NCBI GenBank assembly: GCA_902702965.1
Contig: CACRXP010000388.1
Location: 551,095 to 615,094, forward strand
Origin: Spirometra erinaceieuropaei
Taxonomy: Eukaryota > Platyhelminthes > Cestoda > Diphyllobothriidea > Diphyllobothriidae
Length of the DNA stretch: 64,000 bases
Reading direction: 5' to 3'
Made by a program: the position numbers and the translations under genes. Positions 22,501 through 31,869 of this stretch are shown one piece after another; the first letter of the stretch is position 1, and each line of letters opens with the position of its first letter. The notes beneath the pieces are model-generated. The model was not told the DNA's origin. It ran no database searches and was given only the letters and a program-made list of their open reading frames with translations.

Positions 22501-25317
22501 CTCAAATACTTCCTATCGTCACCGTTGTACCAACTTTCACCGCATCCACGACAACAACTACTATAATCGCCACCTATGACTACACTCCTCTTACCTCGAC
22601 GCCTCAGCTGACGTTGTCGACCCTTACCGCTTTAATCCCCTCCGCAACGTCCGTAACGGCTATTACTATCTCTCCATCTCCCGTCAAGCACCATCAGAAG
22701 TGTGGACTGGACCTCAACCTGTCTTTATTACGATCACACCTTTATTTCACACGTCTGCCTGATCGGTCACTGAGGCCTTCAAAGTCCCAAAATACACTCG
22801 TCGCATCCGCCTCCACTGGTCGCACTGCCTACGCACATTCACTTACCACATGAGCTTATTCGGCCACACGTGTTACACCACAGCCGAATTCACCGCAATA
22901 TCGGCTCGCCCAGCACACTTTACAACCCAGCAACTCTGCCCCTCCAACGCGGCGAATAGCGGCAGCATCACAACCACGATTGACTCAGCAGCTCTCCACC
23001 TATCCTACCCATACTGTTACCGCACATGCGCGTCGAACATCGGCCTGGTCGGTCACTTGCTAATCTATCCCACAGAGCCCGTCGAGCCGGTGCCTAGAGC
23101 ACCAACATACACCCACGTCAACTGCCCGCACTGCCCACGCGAATGAATCCATGGCGTGGCCCTACTGGGCTACATGCCCATCCAAAAAAAGCCTGTGACA
23201 AAATGCCGCCGGCCAAACTTCATCATCACCGACAACACACGCACCACAAACGAATCTTTATGTCGTTATCCACCAGAAGCAGGGAAACGGCACCTCTCAT
23301 GCAAGTAGGATTCATGCTAGTTGGCTTCTCCTTCGTGTGGCCCTTCTGCTAATCTATCGTCACGTTTGATCCGAGCAACCCACCCGCATTCTGTGAAATC
23401 ATGGTGTGCTGTGTGGCAGGCAGGGTCGCGTATGTGGCTCACGCAAGCGGGCTGTTTAGCTTCATCAGCCACTACGACCGATCCCGCAACCGGTCATCTT
23501 GATTCTATCTTGACACCGGGTTCAGGTGTTTAAGGGGAGAGTGTGGTAGATGTAGCGAAGATCTGCTATCACTATAAACAAATTCACGTGCACGTCACCT
23601 TACCTGCGCCCTTCCTTCTGTGGAGCACACGGTTGACATCGTTGAGTCCGACGGTCGCACTTTTGTTATACCTGATGTGTGCGGGGACAATAGATTTAGC
23701 GAAAACGCTCGTTGGCCAATTTAGAAAATTAGTTTCGGATCGTGCATGCACGTTTTGGTAATTTCTTATCAGGCCAACACGATCATATGACTCCTTTTAT
23801 GCCCAAGTAGAAGCGTGCTGAAAATTTCGATTGGCTGGATGTCTTTTCCGAGCCAGGAGGAGTGGGTCCACATCTCCGACAGGCAATTTCGATCGGTCGC
23901 CGTACTACGACCACTTTTTGGGCACAGCAACTGCGCCAAGTTGCGTAATCAGTCTTCCGGGCTACTGGGCGCTGCTTCCCTGAGTTGATAGTTCAACAGT
24001 ATTTGGTAGAGTGCCAGAAAGATTGGAATCCACATAAAATCACAACTTACTCTGCTTATCGGACGTAGGACCGGGTTTGAGGGGGGGAGGGGGGCCTGTG
24101 AAAGTGGACACTCATTTCACCTCTTTGTGCAACCGGGTGCCAAACCCGTGAAGACGGGTTGCCCGTTAGTCTAGCTGCTGGCTACCCGGCGCGTCCGCCG
24201 GGTTTTCTCAAGTCTTCGGAAATGCCTATGGAATCGATGTGACCTTTCCATCGCCACTACGGTTGTGAATGCTGGGCTTTGCGCCTGGAGGACGAGCGAA
24301 AACAGGAGGTATTTGACCACCACTGCTTGAGGGCCATCCTTCGAGTGAAGTTCACCGACTTCGTCTCAAGTGATACAGTCCGCGCTCGCTGCGACAACAT
24401 CGCAAGTATAACTCAGGCCATCCAAGAAAGACGACTGAAGTGGTTCGGGTACGTTCTTTGTCGTCCATCTCAGGAGCCCAGTGTTACTGCCCTCGATCCG
24501 GCACCGTTGCCCCATTGGAGGCGTGGAAGAGGGGGTCGGTTCAAAACCTGGTTCGACAGAGTTCGTCAAGACATGGAGGTGGTTCTTGGACCTTCGGTAT
24601 TCGGTCTACGTCGTTGGCTAAAGGAATGGGTTGAGCTGTCCAGATCTGCTGCCGCGGATCGTCACGCGTGGAGAGGTACAGTTTGTGACATTATCGAGGC
24701 CGGCTAGATCAGGCATGATCGCAGCCGTATCAAGTGTAAGTAGTAAGTAAGGCGGACTTCACTTAATTTCTCCTCGCGTATAGCCATTTCTTCTACCTTT
24801 GTAGGCAATGTGGCTACTCGTGGGTGTGACTTTTCGCAAGGCCCATTGTTTGCCTCTTCTCCCGGTTTTTAAACTTTGCGGTATTTTTTGCTTATTACGG
24901 ACTGGCCTTGTGGTCGCCTTTCTGCGCATGCCTCATCAACTACGTATGACATTCATGTGTTGTTAAACGACTGTTTAACAGGCCTACCTGGCGCGACAGA
25001 ACATCGCACATCAGGACTTCCTGGCGATCCTGCTGCAGAACCTACCCACGCTGACTTCTCACCGATTCAACGACGGACTGAATGAGGACTCTCTTGCCAC
25101 GGTAGATTTGACGAGCAAGATGTGCAGGGCTTGCCGTAGGTCCTGTCTCAGCAGACTCGTCTACGCCTGGCGTCTTAACCTGCCCCAGGCCGCAGTTAGT
25201 CAGAACTGGCCGCATCGACCCAACTGCTACTACGGTCGTAATTGTCGAACTCAGGTCAGCAGTTTGACGCACGCTCAACGGTACAACCACTGCTGTGAAC
25301 AGACACGTTTCACCTAG
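12315..25317 (+). CDS. chfr: CHFR-like FHA-RING E3 ubiquitin ligase gene (whole spliced span)
   Basis: Spliced gene assembled by eye. Exons judged firm: 12315-12447, 12489-12582, 12622-12731, 12770-13040, 13078-13153, 13196-13274, 13315-13373, 13420-13535, 15659-15801, 18707-18777, 24982-25317; phases agree at every junction and give 495 residues. Three further small exons (14300-14342, 14394-14428, 15544-15621) also fit in phase and would give 547 residues; vertebrate CHFR is about 660. Order of domains: FHA, acidic linker, C3HC4-type RING, Ser/Thr-rich linker, cysteine-rich region ending in the diagnostic NCYYGRNCRTQV ... YNHCCEQTRF C-terminus. CHFR is a nuclear E3 ligase of an early mitotic (antephase) checkpoint; its C-terminal zinc finger binds poly(ADP-ribose). 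That role is family knowledge, not seen here. Introns 1-7 are 37-46 nt and later introns reach 6.2 kb. Confidence 0.88.
14300..15621 (+). CDS. chfr: chfr-like tentative exons 9-11
   Basis: Three candidate exons that keep the frame between exon 8 and the exon at 15659. 14300-14342 ends in QNCDWCQA. 14394-14428 contains LAYCPYSHPPH. 15544-15621 contains CHTIITALQNC, preceded by a strong pyrimidine-rich acceptor and followed by a 37-nt intron. Their Cys/His content fits the start of the CHFR cysteine-rich region, but the similarity is weak and the donors at 14343 (gtgtta) and 14429 (gtggtc) are poor. A perfect gtaagt at 14374 gives a different frame. Treat as provisional. Confidence 0.35.
14940..15115 (+). 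repeat. Dispersed ~450-bp repeat family, partial copy
   Basis: Contains caggtcgtgtg-tatgtgg, a degenerate cttgacaccggg motif and a gagagtgagtgaggt stretch, matching other copies in the window (about 15925, 18240, 20790, 23388, 26705, 35480 and 52340). It lies in a chfr intron. Confidence 0.5.
15659..15801 (+). CDS. chfr: chfr-like exon 12: cysteine-rich region
   Basis: Flanked by an aatcgcag acceptor and a gtgagt donor. The translation contains STCCLCARSFCALLC, then CLCNSSSCVGTLD, aligning with the C-x2-C ... F-C-x-L-x-(W)-x-C cysteine cluster of CHFR. It exits in phase 1, exactly matching the next exon at 18707. The intron that follows is 2.9 kb and is filled with dispersed repeats, a foldback element and a SINE remnant. 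Confidence 0.75.
15925..16165 (+). repeat. Dispersed ~450-bp repeat family, copy
   Basis: Starts accaggtcgtgtgtgtggca and ends ccttggggcacgcagtgga followed by gacggtccagctgtc, the same ends as in the other copies. No coding capacity. Confidence 0.65.
16465..17245 (+). mobile_element. Long-inverted-repeat (foldback) element, decayed copy
   Basis: The left part (16465-16745) matches the left arm of the foldback element at 26985-27400: same order of a gttgtaatactg-ttgtcatgcagc phrase, a ctttccccggccg-ctgcataaactacactctg phrase, and a tatttt-at-ga stretch. The right part (about 17020-17245) matches its right arm, with taaccctattcgtaaacaa near the end. The interior holds a foreign scrap at 16822-16862. 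No transposase is seen, so it would be non-autonomous. Confidence 0.5.
16822..16862 (+). mobile_element. RTE-type 3' tail fragment
   Basis: The phrase gcatgatcacaaccgtatca-agtacaaataaatac repeats the 3' end of the RTE fragment at 24250-24750 (gcatgatcgcagccgtatca). It is only a tail scrap inside the foldback element. Confidence 0.5.
17695..17800 (-). mobile_element. tRNA-derived SINE, decayed partial copy
   Basis: The body sequence ggacactggaatggtcat and the head end ggaccacgag are shared with the better SINE copy at 21845-22000. The promoter boxes are damaged. Confidence 0.5.
18240..18590 (+). repeat. Dispersed ~450-bp repeat family, decayed copy
   Basis: Shares the order tgac-accactggaccaaggcgg, gatgctgcgcaagcctgc, tataaattaattcacgccc-aagtcac and a final gttcgcgacgtcggactgcc with the other copies. 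Confidence 0.45.
18707..18777 (+). CDS. chfr: chfr-like exon 13
   Basis: Acceptor cgactcacag, donor gtgagt. It reads LRVELPLPNPLLLWNPVESS then FVL, corresponding to the (E)L-x-L ... N-N-x-x-E-S-x-x-L stretch that precedes the Y-L-A helix in CHFR. It enters in phase 1 and leaves in phase 0, both compatible with its neighbours. The next intron is 6.2 kb. Confidence 0.7.
19098..20181 (+). pseudogene. RTE-type retrotransposon ORF, C-terminal end with five C2H2-like zinc fingers
   Basis: An open frame from ~19098 reads the basic C-terminal tail of an RTE-type reverse transcriptase (RRQGGPIRRYKDTLKSS ... DRPTWRRTVKTGAAIYEANR). It continues without a stop into a C-x2-C ... H-x4-C finger (about 19357-19425), then a Ser/Pro/Thr linker. 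Four fingers follow, starting at Cys codons 19639, 19765, 19978 and 20104, each of the form C-P-H-C-x-R-T-F-x9-(G)H-(L/M)-R-I-H. They are joined by TGEPVPGAPTYTH-type linkers. The stop codon is at 20179. A one-base frame change at about 19458-19475, in a C/T-rich tract, separates the tail from the four-finger frame. The element is 5'-truncated: polymerase and endonuclease are absent. Standing alone it would be called a zinc-finger gene, but two other copies in this window (21365-23210 and 35480-38010) show the same RT-then-fingers order. It lies inside the last chfr intron on the same strand. Confidence 0.8.
20182..20789 (+). mobile_element. 3' region of the zinc-finger RTE element with (GT)n
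   Basis: Non-coding. It holds a perfect (GT)n run at 20444-20462 and a partial block of the dispersed repeat family at 20600-20770 (ccaggtcgtgctgtgg ... tcactataaacaatctgacg). The exact 3' end of the element was not defined. Confidence 0.45.
20790..21265 (+). repeat. Dispersed ~450-bp repeat family, fullest copy
   Basis: The longest copy in the window. It runs from cgtggcttggaaggttgcca through ctgagagtcaggctgcaatg, cttgacaccgggtccaggcg and cactataaacccc to ggggcacacggtggacatca and gtcgaactgtc. The minus-strand copy at 35480-35930 has the same blocks in order. No reading frame and no tRNA-like promoter boxes seen. Confidence 0.65.
21365..23210 (+). pseudogene. Second, decayed copy of the zinc-finger RTE element
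   Basis: Fragments in order along the plus strand. 21365-21525 carries a N-K-F-T-H-L-G-S-T-F segment of the RT. 21745-21840 reads VNHFHLDCLRGMLKLTWKDR. 22050-22200 carries RMDDERLSKRLF. 22260-22400 holds the basic tail, out of frame. From 22395 there is a C-P-H-C-Q-R-T-F-R-A-W finger, and 22690-23210 carries three or more ruined C2H2 fingers including IGLVGHLLIYPTEPVEPVP. Many stops and frameshifts. A SINE (21845-22000) is inserted between the RT fragments. This copy independently shows RT and fingers in one element. Confidence 0.75.
21845..22000 (-). mobile_element. tRNA-derived SINE
   Basis: On the minus strand, from 22000 leftwards: tggcccagtggttaga fits an RNA polymerase III A box, and gagttcgagtctc fits a B box, spaced as in a tRNA. 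The unique body follows (ggccattccagtctccc). The related scrap at 17695-17800 shares head and body. It is inserted inside the decayed RTE copy. Confidence 0.7.
23388..23660 (+). repeat. Dispersed ~450-bp repeat family, copy
   Basis: Contains cttgacaccgggttcagg, gctatcactataaacaaatt-cacg and a final tggagcacacggttgacatc followed by gacggtcgcac, matching the fuller copy at 20790-21265. Confidence 0.6.
23661..24249. other. Intronic, no feature seen
   Basis: Part of the last chfr intron. No convincing coding remnant or repeat apart from a G-run near 24080. Confidence 0.4.
24250..24750 (+). mobile_element. RTE (Jam-like) retrotransposon, C-terminal fragment and tail
   Basis: Starting with an H-Y-G-C-E-C-W-A-L-R motif at ~24255, an open frame of ~150 codons ends at 24707. 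It contains RRLKWFGYVLCRP and HAWRGTVCDIIEAG, the C-terminal end typical of RTE-clade reverse transcriptases. The polymerase core is absent. The tail gcatgatcgcagccgtatca-agtgtaagtagtaagtaag ends in AAGT-type repeats, as RTE elements do. This is a different family from the zinc-finger RTE copies. Confidence 0.75.
24982..25317 (+). CDS. chfr: chfr-like terminal exon: C-terminal zinc finger and stop
   Basis: Acceptor tttaacag, 111 codons, stop TAG at 25315. It begins AYLARQNIAHQDFL, has a C-R-A-C-R-R-S-C segment, and ends RPNCYYGRNCRTQV ... ThrHAQRYNHCCEQTRF-T. This last block is the C2HC poly(ADP-ribose)-binding zinc finger characteristic of CHFR C-termini. It is the strongest single identification in the gene. 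I saw no clear poly(A) signal immediately downstream. Confidence 0.92.
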   Translation, partial: AYLARQNIAHQDFLAILLQNLPTLTSHRFNDGLNEDSLATVDLTSKMCRACRRSCLSRLVYAWRLNLPQAAVSQNWPHRPNCYYGRNCRTQVSSLTHAQRYNHCCEQTRFT

Positions 25318-26704
25318 ATCTTGTTCACTCTCACTCCACCTTTGGCCTTATCACCCTGACTTCAGTCTTTCGAGCATACACAATTCCCAGGCCTCAAACT
25401 GTGATTTACCACACACCCACACACACGACTCTTACTCTTTCCACTCATAGATGGGTTACTCTTTATGTTATATACACCTTATTTGTTATTTCAACTGTGT
25501 TCCCTGAATGCGTTATTTTTGTCTTGTGAAGAGAAAAAACTTTTAGCTAGTAAACATGACAGTTTTATAAGCGTGCGCTTTTCCGAAATCTTTTTTGTCC
25601 AAACATGTAAGCTTACAACCTTCTCCATAAAATTTACAGGAAGGGCTGGATCGGGAACTCTCCTCGGCCATCAAATGAAGCCAGGGATGCACTGATTGGA
25701 TGAGATCCAACCAATCAGTCAACAGCAACATCAGTACTTTAAAATCCGCCAGTCATCGAGGGGATCAGTCAGGAATTTTCTTTCTGTGGAATATGCAACC
25801 GGTGACCTATTTGGCTCACTGGGCCAGGCAATATCTGACTGAAGTAAATAATAATTTCGGCTTTACTGTGGTGCTGTCGTTAACACGGGTCGGCATACTC
25901 TCGCACTGATTCTGAATAACTAGACCGTGATGTCTCGACGGGTGGATGAGAGAGATGGAGGGCTGGCGTACCACACGGCTCACCCTTGCTCCGGAGTCAA
26001 CCACGTTGTTGTGGTTAGGATCTTACTCGATCCCATTCTGTCCGCCCACCAGCTTGCTACTGGCGACAAAGAGCGTTGTGCCTTAGGACAATTACCACGT
26101 ATAATACGTAAGCAGCTCACTAGGAGTGCGACAGGCCAGACGCAGACACCTGTTTCACTGCCGTTAACGATCATGGACCATATGAAGTGCTGATGACGTG
26201 ATCCCAGCATTTGTTTAAGGTACCTTTTCCAAGCCCATCTCCTGCGATGGGGTAGGCAGTACTACCCCGGAATGTTGCGGCCTAGACATCCCAGACGGTC
26301 GCCTAAATCCACTATGGATCACGACCTTGTTTAGTGAAGAGCGACGCGAGTTAGACCGAACCTCCCAGGAGATTTCATTTTGCCCTCTCCATAGGAATTT
26401 TCGAGGTGAAAGGGGGAAGGGCGGGAGGCCGAGACCTGGGGATGGGAACAGAACTACCGGGTGTAGGATCGCACGCAGCATTGAATATCCCCATCTGGTT
26501 GGACCCATCGGTCGACGCGGTTACCTGGGTGTCGTGGAGAGACAGAGCTTAGCCTCGAGGAGACACAGATGAGATTTGGGGGCCTGTTAATGATCGTGAG
26601 TACCAGTTATCATTTTCATCGTGCTACCTGCCACTCTTGCACGGGTGTCCTAACCGGGCACCGCGACATATCCACGACAAATCAGCGCCTTTCCCATTAT
26701 CATA
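25318..26704. other. Intergenic, no gene seen; small perfect hairpin
   Basis: Downstream of the chfr stop. No supported gene. A perfect 9-bp inverted repeat, actgattgg / ccaatcagt, lies at 25691-25719 with an 11-nt loop that itself contains ggat/atcc. Confidence 0.4.
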
Positions 26705-26975
26705 AACTTGACGCGCTATGATTCGTGGCTTGGAAGATTGCCAACTGATGGGATAAGTCGACCTTCAGGGGAGTACTTTGGCATGACTGGACAACTGAGA
26801 GTCAGACCGCAATTTGGCCCTTTCGGCACTCTTACCCACCTGAGATCTGAGCCGCCATCGCGAAAACCTAGTACTTTCTGCAGGTACCAGGTCGTGGATG
26901 TGGCACGCGCAGACGAGCTGCTTAGATCTGTCAACGGCTACGCTCGTACCCACTTGCGGTTGTCTTGACATTGTC
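26705..26975 (+). repeat. Dispersed ~450-bp repeat family, copy
   Basis: Begins gcgctatgattcgtggcttg and contains ctgagagtcagaccgcaat and accaggtcgtggatgtggca, in the same order as the copy at 20790-21265. Confidence 0.6.
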
Positions 26976-26984
26976 TTACCACCG

Positions 26985-27960
26985 TAGCTCTAGTAAGTGG
27001 GCCAACTCATGAAATGTCAATCGAAATTTCGAAAATCGTTTTCATTTTTAAAAGATCAATTAAGTGGGGTTGTAAAACTAGTAATCATGCAGCTTAATTC
27101 TATAATAATTCAGTTACCCTAGGGTGCTGGCTTTCGAACGAATCTCTCCCCGGCTGCATGTAAAAACTACACTGTAAAAAAATGGTTACTTCAGTAGTAT
27201 GCATTTTTCTCATTAATTTTCTATACCCCTAAAAGTTCAATTATATTTCATGGAAACATGAATAAAAATACTTATTCTTTTGCTCATTCGGCAGATGACT
27301 ACATCTTCTTTGCATTTCATTGTCAAAGGCAACGTATAATTCGATTTTCAAAAACATTTCCAATTCCCAAATAAGTTGGACCTGTCTTGCCACTACACTT
27401 AGATTCAGGGTTTCCAAACTACCAGCCGTTTATTTTCCGCGGGCGGAAAACCATGCATTTCTCTACGATATTAATAGGAGAACATGTGGGGTTCATAAAA
27501 TTTAGCAAAGGATTTGATCCATATTGTTAACTTTACAAGCTACATTGGTAACTGTAGAGACATGACGATTTATTAACAGCCATTTCACGGTATTTAAAAG
27601 TCCCGCAATTAGAAACTTTTTCAAAACCGAATTATGTCCCCCCTTCGAGCATAAAATTAGAAGACGTAGTTATCTACCGAATGCGTGAAAGAATGAATAT
27701 TGTTATGCATGTCTTCCGTGAAATATAATTGGATTTTTAAGGGCATCGAAAATCAATGAGATTAATTCAAGCTACTCAAGCAGTCATTTTTCTCAGAGTG
27801 TAGGTTTTGCATACAGCCGCAGTGAAGTTCGTTCGAAATTATGTTGCAGGCTAACCAGTTTTAGAACCCTACTTAATCAATCTTTTCGAAGCGAAAACGC
27901 ATTTCGGAATTTCAGTTGACAATTTCATGAGTTAGCCCACCTACTTTAGGTGAGCGAAGG
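26985..27960. mobile_element. Foldback element with ~400-bp inverted arms
   Basis: The left arm (26985-27400) and right arm (27585-27960, reverse-complemented) align along most of their length. Both start gtgggc(c/t)aactcatgaaat, then have aagtagggttgtaaaact-type and ctgcatgtaaaaactacact-type phrases, tcaattatatttcatgga, and cattcggcagatgactaca. About 180 bp of centre separates them. No transposase frame is present. Partial relatives lie at 16465-17245, 29085-29740 and 31060-31575. Confidence 0.7.
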
Positions 27961-29084
27961 AGGGGAAAATTTGGTTGGTACTGCGCAAGTCAGTTTCTCT
28001 ATAAATTAAATCATGTACAAGTCTCCGGTGATGGTCACGCGGTATATATCGTCACCTACGACGGTCGAACTTGTACTCTATGATCTCAGTGGAGTTTCGG
28101 TTGGATGGTTCGTACGCGCAAACGAATAGTTGGTAGAAATAATTGCTAACCGTCAATAATAAAACCTGCCTTTCGAAATGCCATGATGACTCATCCTTTC
28201 TTCGCCAGGCTGAAGAAGTCACACTGTCCAGATTACGTTCCTGTGACTTCGTTATTTATCTCTCGGGAGACATTGTCCTGACCTTTATAGTTTCAAACTA
28301 CGCCATGCTTTAGAGGTGCGTACAGCAGAGAACTAAATATGCGACGATTTTCTAAAACGAATATTGGAACCCCCGGCGTGAATCCACGTACCAATAAGCC
28401 TTTTGCGATTGCTGGTAGAGCCCTGATCAATAGATTCTCGTTCCCATGAGGGAGTGTGTCCACGATTCGCAGCGGATGGTTTTTTTGTTGTTGGAGGCGG
28501 CTTCTTCAATAAGAGTCCGTCGCTGGTCACAAACCCTTAATCATATTTGGAATATCCGTCAATTTGATGCGTCTGAAGTATGTTTGCTTAAGATTTTCTC
28601 ATCGTTCGTTCGGACCGGTTGTACTCAGTTGAAGGGCTGAGAATCAGAAATGCAGCAGTCAAGTTTGCCAAACGCAAAAAGCTTTTGTTATTACTATTAG
28701 CTCAACCGAATGTTATCGCACTTGCATGCCTACCGCCTGTAGTGGAGCACTTTGCCTGCCCTATTCACAATGTAATCTTGGGTTGCTGCATTACGCGTGG
28801 CAGCGCCAACCAAAATCGTGATTGCGTCATTCACACGACACGACATGCTATTGGCCCATGGTTCAAGCAACAGAATATGGAGGTTTGCACATAAAATAAT
28901 GTAGCCAGAGCAACGTCAGCAGCGTGAGCTGGGGTACATATTCGCACTGGAATTGGTGCTCCCAGATCAGATTGGGGTCTCATGACAACTGGATCCGTTC
29001 ATATAGCCCCAGGCACACCAGCATGAGAAAGAGATGATCTGTCTAGATTGAGACCGACTTCTAGAGACACGCTGATGAAGCTCG
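27961..29084. other. Intergenic, no gene seen
   Basis: No supported coding region or recognisable repeat. Confidence 0.4.
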
Positions 29085-29740
29085 TACGGAAAACCATACA
29101 CTTCTCTACGGTATTAATAGGAAACCGTATGGGGCTCTTAAAATTTAACAGTATATTTGAGCCATATTGCTAACGTTTAAAGCCACATTGGTAAATGCAG
29201 AGACATGACGTTTTATGAACGGCCGTTTCACGGTATAAAAAAATCACACAATTAGAAAGTTTTTTAAAGCAATATTATACCCTTCCTTCGAGTATAAAAT
29301 TGACATAGTTAGACCCGCGACCCACGTGAACCTGGGCTTTGAACTGGAAAATAGAGTCAAACGACTGCGACGCTGTCTGTCGTGAAGAGGAATATCTGTT
29401 CCCACTGAAGTGTTGTCCTGCGGTTTGACTGTATTACGAAACTGTGCACGTCGTGTTCTGTCTTGGACTTCCACTAAGAGTCCTGGTGGAACATTCGACC
29501 TACTTAAATATGCTATCTCATTAAATGCTGACTGAAATTCCGAAACGTGATTCAATTTCAAAAGATTACTTTAGTAGGGTTGTAACATCTGTTACAATGT
29601 ACTATAATGTTAAGATGTTCCAGTCGCGTCCGGATATCGGCTTTTGAATGAGTTTCATGTCGACCGCCTGCATAAACTATATTTTGTAAAAAAATGACAG
29701 CTTAATTTGCGTGAATTTTTGCCATTGACCGCACCCTAAC
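29085..29740 (+). repeat. Foldback-element relatives (centre and left-arm pieces)
   Basis: 29085-29310 matches the centre and right part of the element at 27450-27670 (ggaaaaccat, attaataggaaaccgtatgg, agagacatgac, tttcacggta). 29490-29740 matches its left arm (gacctacttaaatatgc ... gttgtaacatctgttac ... ctgcataaactat). The order shows rearrangement. Confidence 0.5.
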
Positions 29741-30248
29741 TTCTAGAGCGTATCCTGTCCAAGTGGACAGAATAAACTGCTGAAATAAGTTCGCTAGTGA
29801 GATTATGGAGAGTATCGTCATGCCAGATAAGAAAAATGTCTTTTTTCGTTAAAATGGAATCAGTCCGGACATAAAAGACCCAGCAGGCCTAAGTAAACTT
29901 CCTACGATGAGGCCGTAAACACAGTTGGCGACTCAACTGCATCTTACCCTTAGGTGGCGACGGAAGAAATTTAATTTGACAATAGATTATGAAGGAAAGG
30001 GAGACTCCTGGCAGAGGAACTCAAAAAAGTAATCTCCTGTATATTACATTTGTTGCTGTGGACATCTTGGAAGCAACACGACACTATGCCGCTAGTGCGA
30101 CAAATTGCCTCTGGGTGTCGTCGTCATTATGAGCAAATCTCGATTGCTTCCCATTTTCTGACAAATATATGAAGATAGCATCGTTACTTGCTAACTGAAA
30201 GTAGATAACCCAGTGTCTTTAACTAGGCAGACGGCTCAGAAGAAGGTG
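29741..30248. other. Intergenic, no gene seen
   Basis: No supported coding region or recognisable repeat. Confidence 0.35.
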
Positions 30249-31016
30249 CGATCGCTGGGACAAGAGATTTATCAGCCTAACGTTTCGGATTCTCAATCGA
30301 ACCCGTCACCAGGGGCAGTCACAGAAAAGGGTAGTCGAGACAGTATTCATAGGACGCAGTAGCTTGACAACCACATGCTTAAAATGCTTAGCAACACTCG
30401 CGTTCATTGCTGGGGTTCGTATTTGTTGCGATAATTGCTTGTTTGTCCGTACCTGAGCCGTTAATTGCCGTGAATTTCTCATCGTTGTTAATTTTTTACT
30501 TTACGACTACCCGGCAGTTTGGCTTACTGTCACCGGAACTGTTGATCGTGCGAGCCCTGTCCTGGTGATTAATTATTTGGCCCAGGCAAAATCGCAGCAC
30601 AAAATATGGAGGCGGAAGGTCATTGTGCTTGTTAACTGAATGCGGGCCGGTGAAGCATGACTCAGGCAGTTCGCATCTCACGTGGTTATCAATTTCTGTG
30701 AGAATTTTGGCCTCGTCAAACTAGAGTCACGATTTGAGAGCTAGCGTCATCCCTTCCCACCGCTGCTGCATTTTCGGCCATTAGCGTTCGGAGTAATCCC
30801 CCAGTTCCTCTGACGAAATTGTTTTGCCCACAACTGCGCCAGATCCGGTAACCGACTTCGTACGTTTACTGCCGTGACATTAGGTCCTACGACCCCATGA
30901 CTTGGCATCAGATGGCTGCCTCCGGTTTGTGTGCATCTCCAACTCCGGACGGTGTGAGAAGGTGGCTGTAAGTTTTTACTTGTTTGGTAGCAAATAACGT
31001 CGTCTTTACCTTTCAT
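30249..31016 (-). pseudogene. Penelope-like element, 3' fragment with GIY-YIG endonuclease remnant
   Basis: On the minus strand: a G-Y-R-I-W-R-S-C-G-Q-N-N-F-V endonuclease start (about 30870), then a Q-I-V-T stretch with stops. The in-frame block ESCFTGPHSVNKHNDLPP follows, and then a 3' tail gaatccgaaacgttaggctg-ataaatctcttgtcccagcg ending at 30249. Tail and domain order equal those of the Penelope element at 52807-55324. The copy is 5'-truncated, with stops and frameshifts, and inactive. Confidence 0.7.
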
Positions 31017-31059
31017 ACTCGAAGAAAGAGTATACTTAAGCTTTGATAAAATTTCCCAA

Positions 31060-31575
31060 TCCCCGAATAATTTTGAGCCTGATCAGCTGTTGTATTGACG
31101 TTTGGCGATTTCAGTCTACAAGGTGCATGCCTTCCGCGTAAGAAAAATCACATATTACTTTAAGTCCTTAAGAAGAAATCATATAGAGTTCATAAAATTT
31201 CGCCATGGATGCTCAGTATGTCATTTACTCTACGGGGAGCATTAGTACACGGACAGGTACGATGAACATTCCACTGTCTTAAAAAATCTCATACATCGAA
31301 ACATTTTAGAACCGAAGAGTGCCGACATGATTTGCTACAAAAACTTAAATTTATAAAATTTATGAAAATGCAGACTACATCAGTAGTCGTTTTTTACCAT
31401 GTGGAGTTTTTGCATGAGGCCGAAAAGAAGCGTATTCAAAACCCAACATCCTGGCGAGTCCGAAACATCACGGAAGTACGTCGCGAGTTCATCAGTATCA
31501 CAGCCCGACCCAAGTAATCATTCTTGATCGGAAACGCATTTTAGAATTTCGGTTAAAACTTCATTCACTGGTAAT
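31060..31575 (+). repeat. Foldback-element relative (centre + right arm)
   Basis: Shares with 27400-27960 the gttcataaaattt, gactacatc, and gcattttagaatttcggtt-type landmarks in order. Strongly diverged. Confidence 0.4.
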
Positions 31576-31869
31576 TCCAATGACATAGAACATTACACTC
31601 TTTTATTTTATATTCTTAGAAAATAAAATAGTTTCACGGATGGAAGCGAATATGCGAATCCCAGGTTCTTGTTGTAAAGAAGATGAAGATCCGATCTCTG
31701 GGACAGTGGGTTTATTAGTCTGAGCTTTCGGTCTCGTACAGGAGGCCATCGTCAGAGACTGTGAGAAGGCAACATCAAATGAGCGGTTTTTGTAGTCACG
31801 CCATGAAGGGGGGAGGAGAGAATTGAATGCAGCGGGTGGTATTCTCGATAAGTTGCGTCCCACGCCGTC

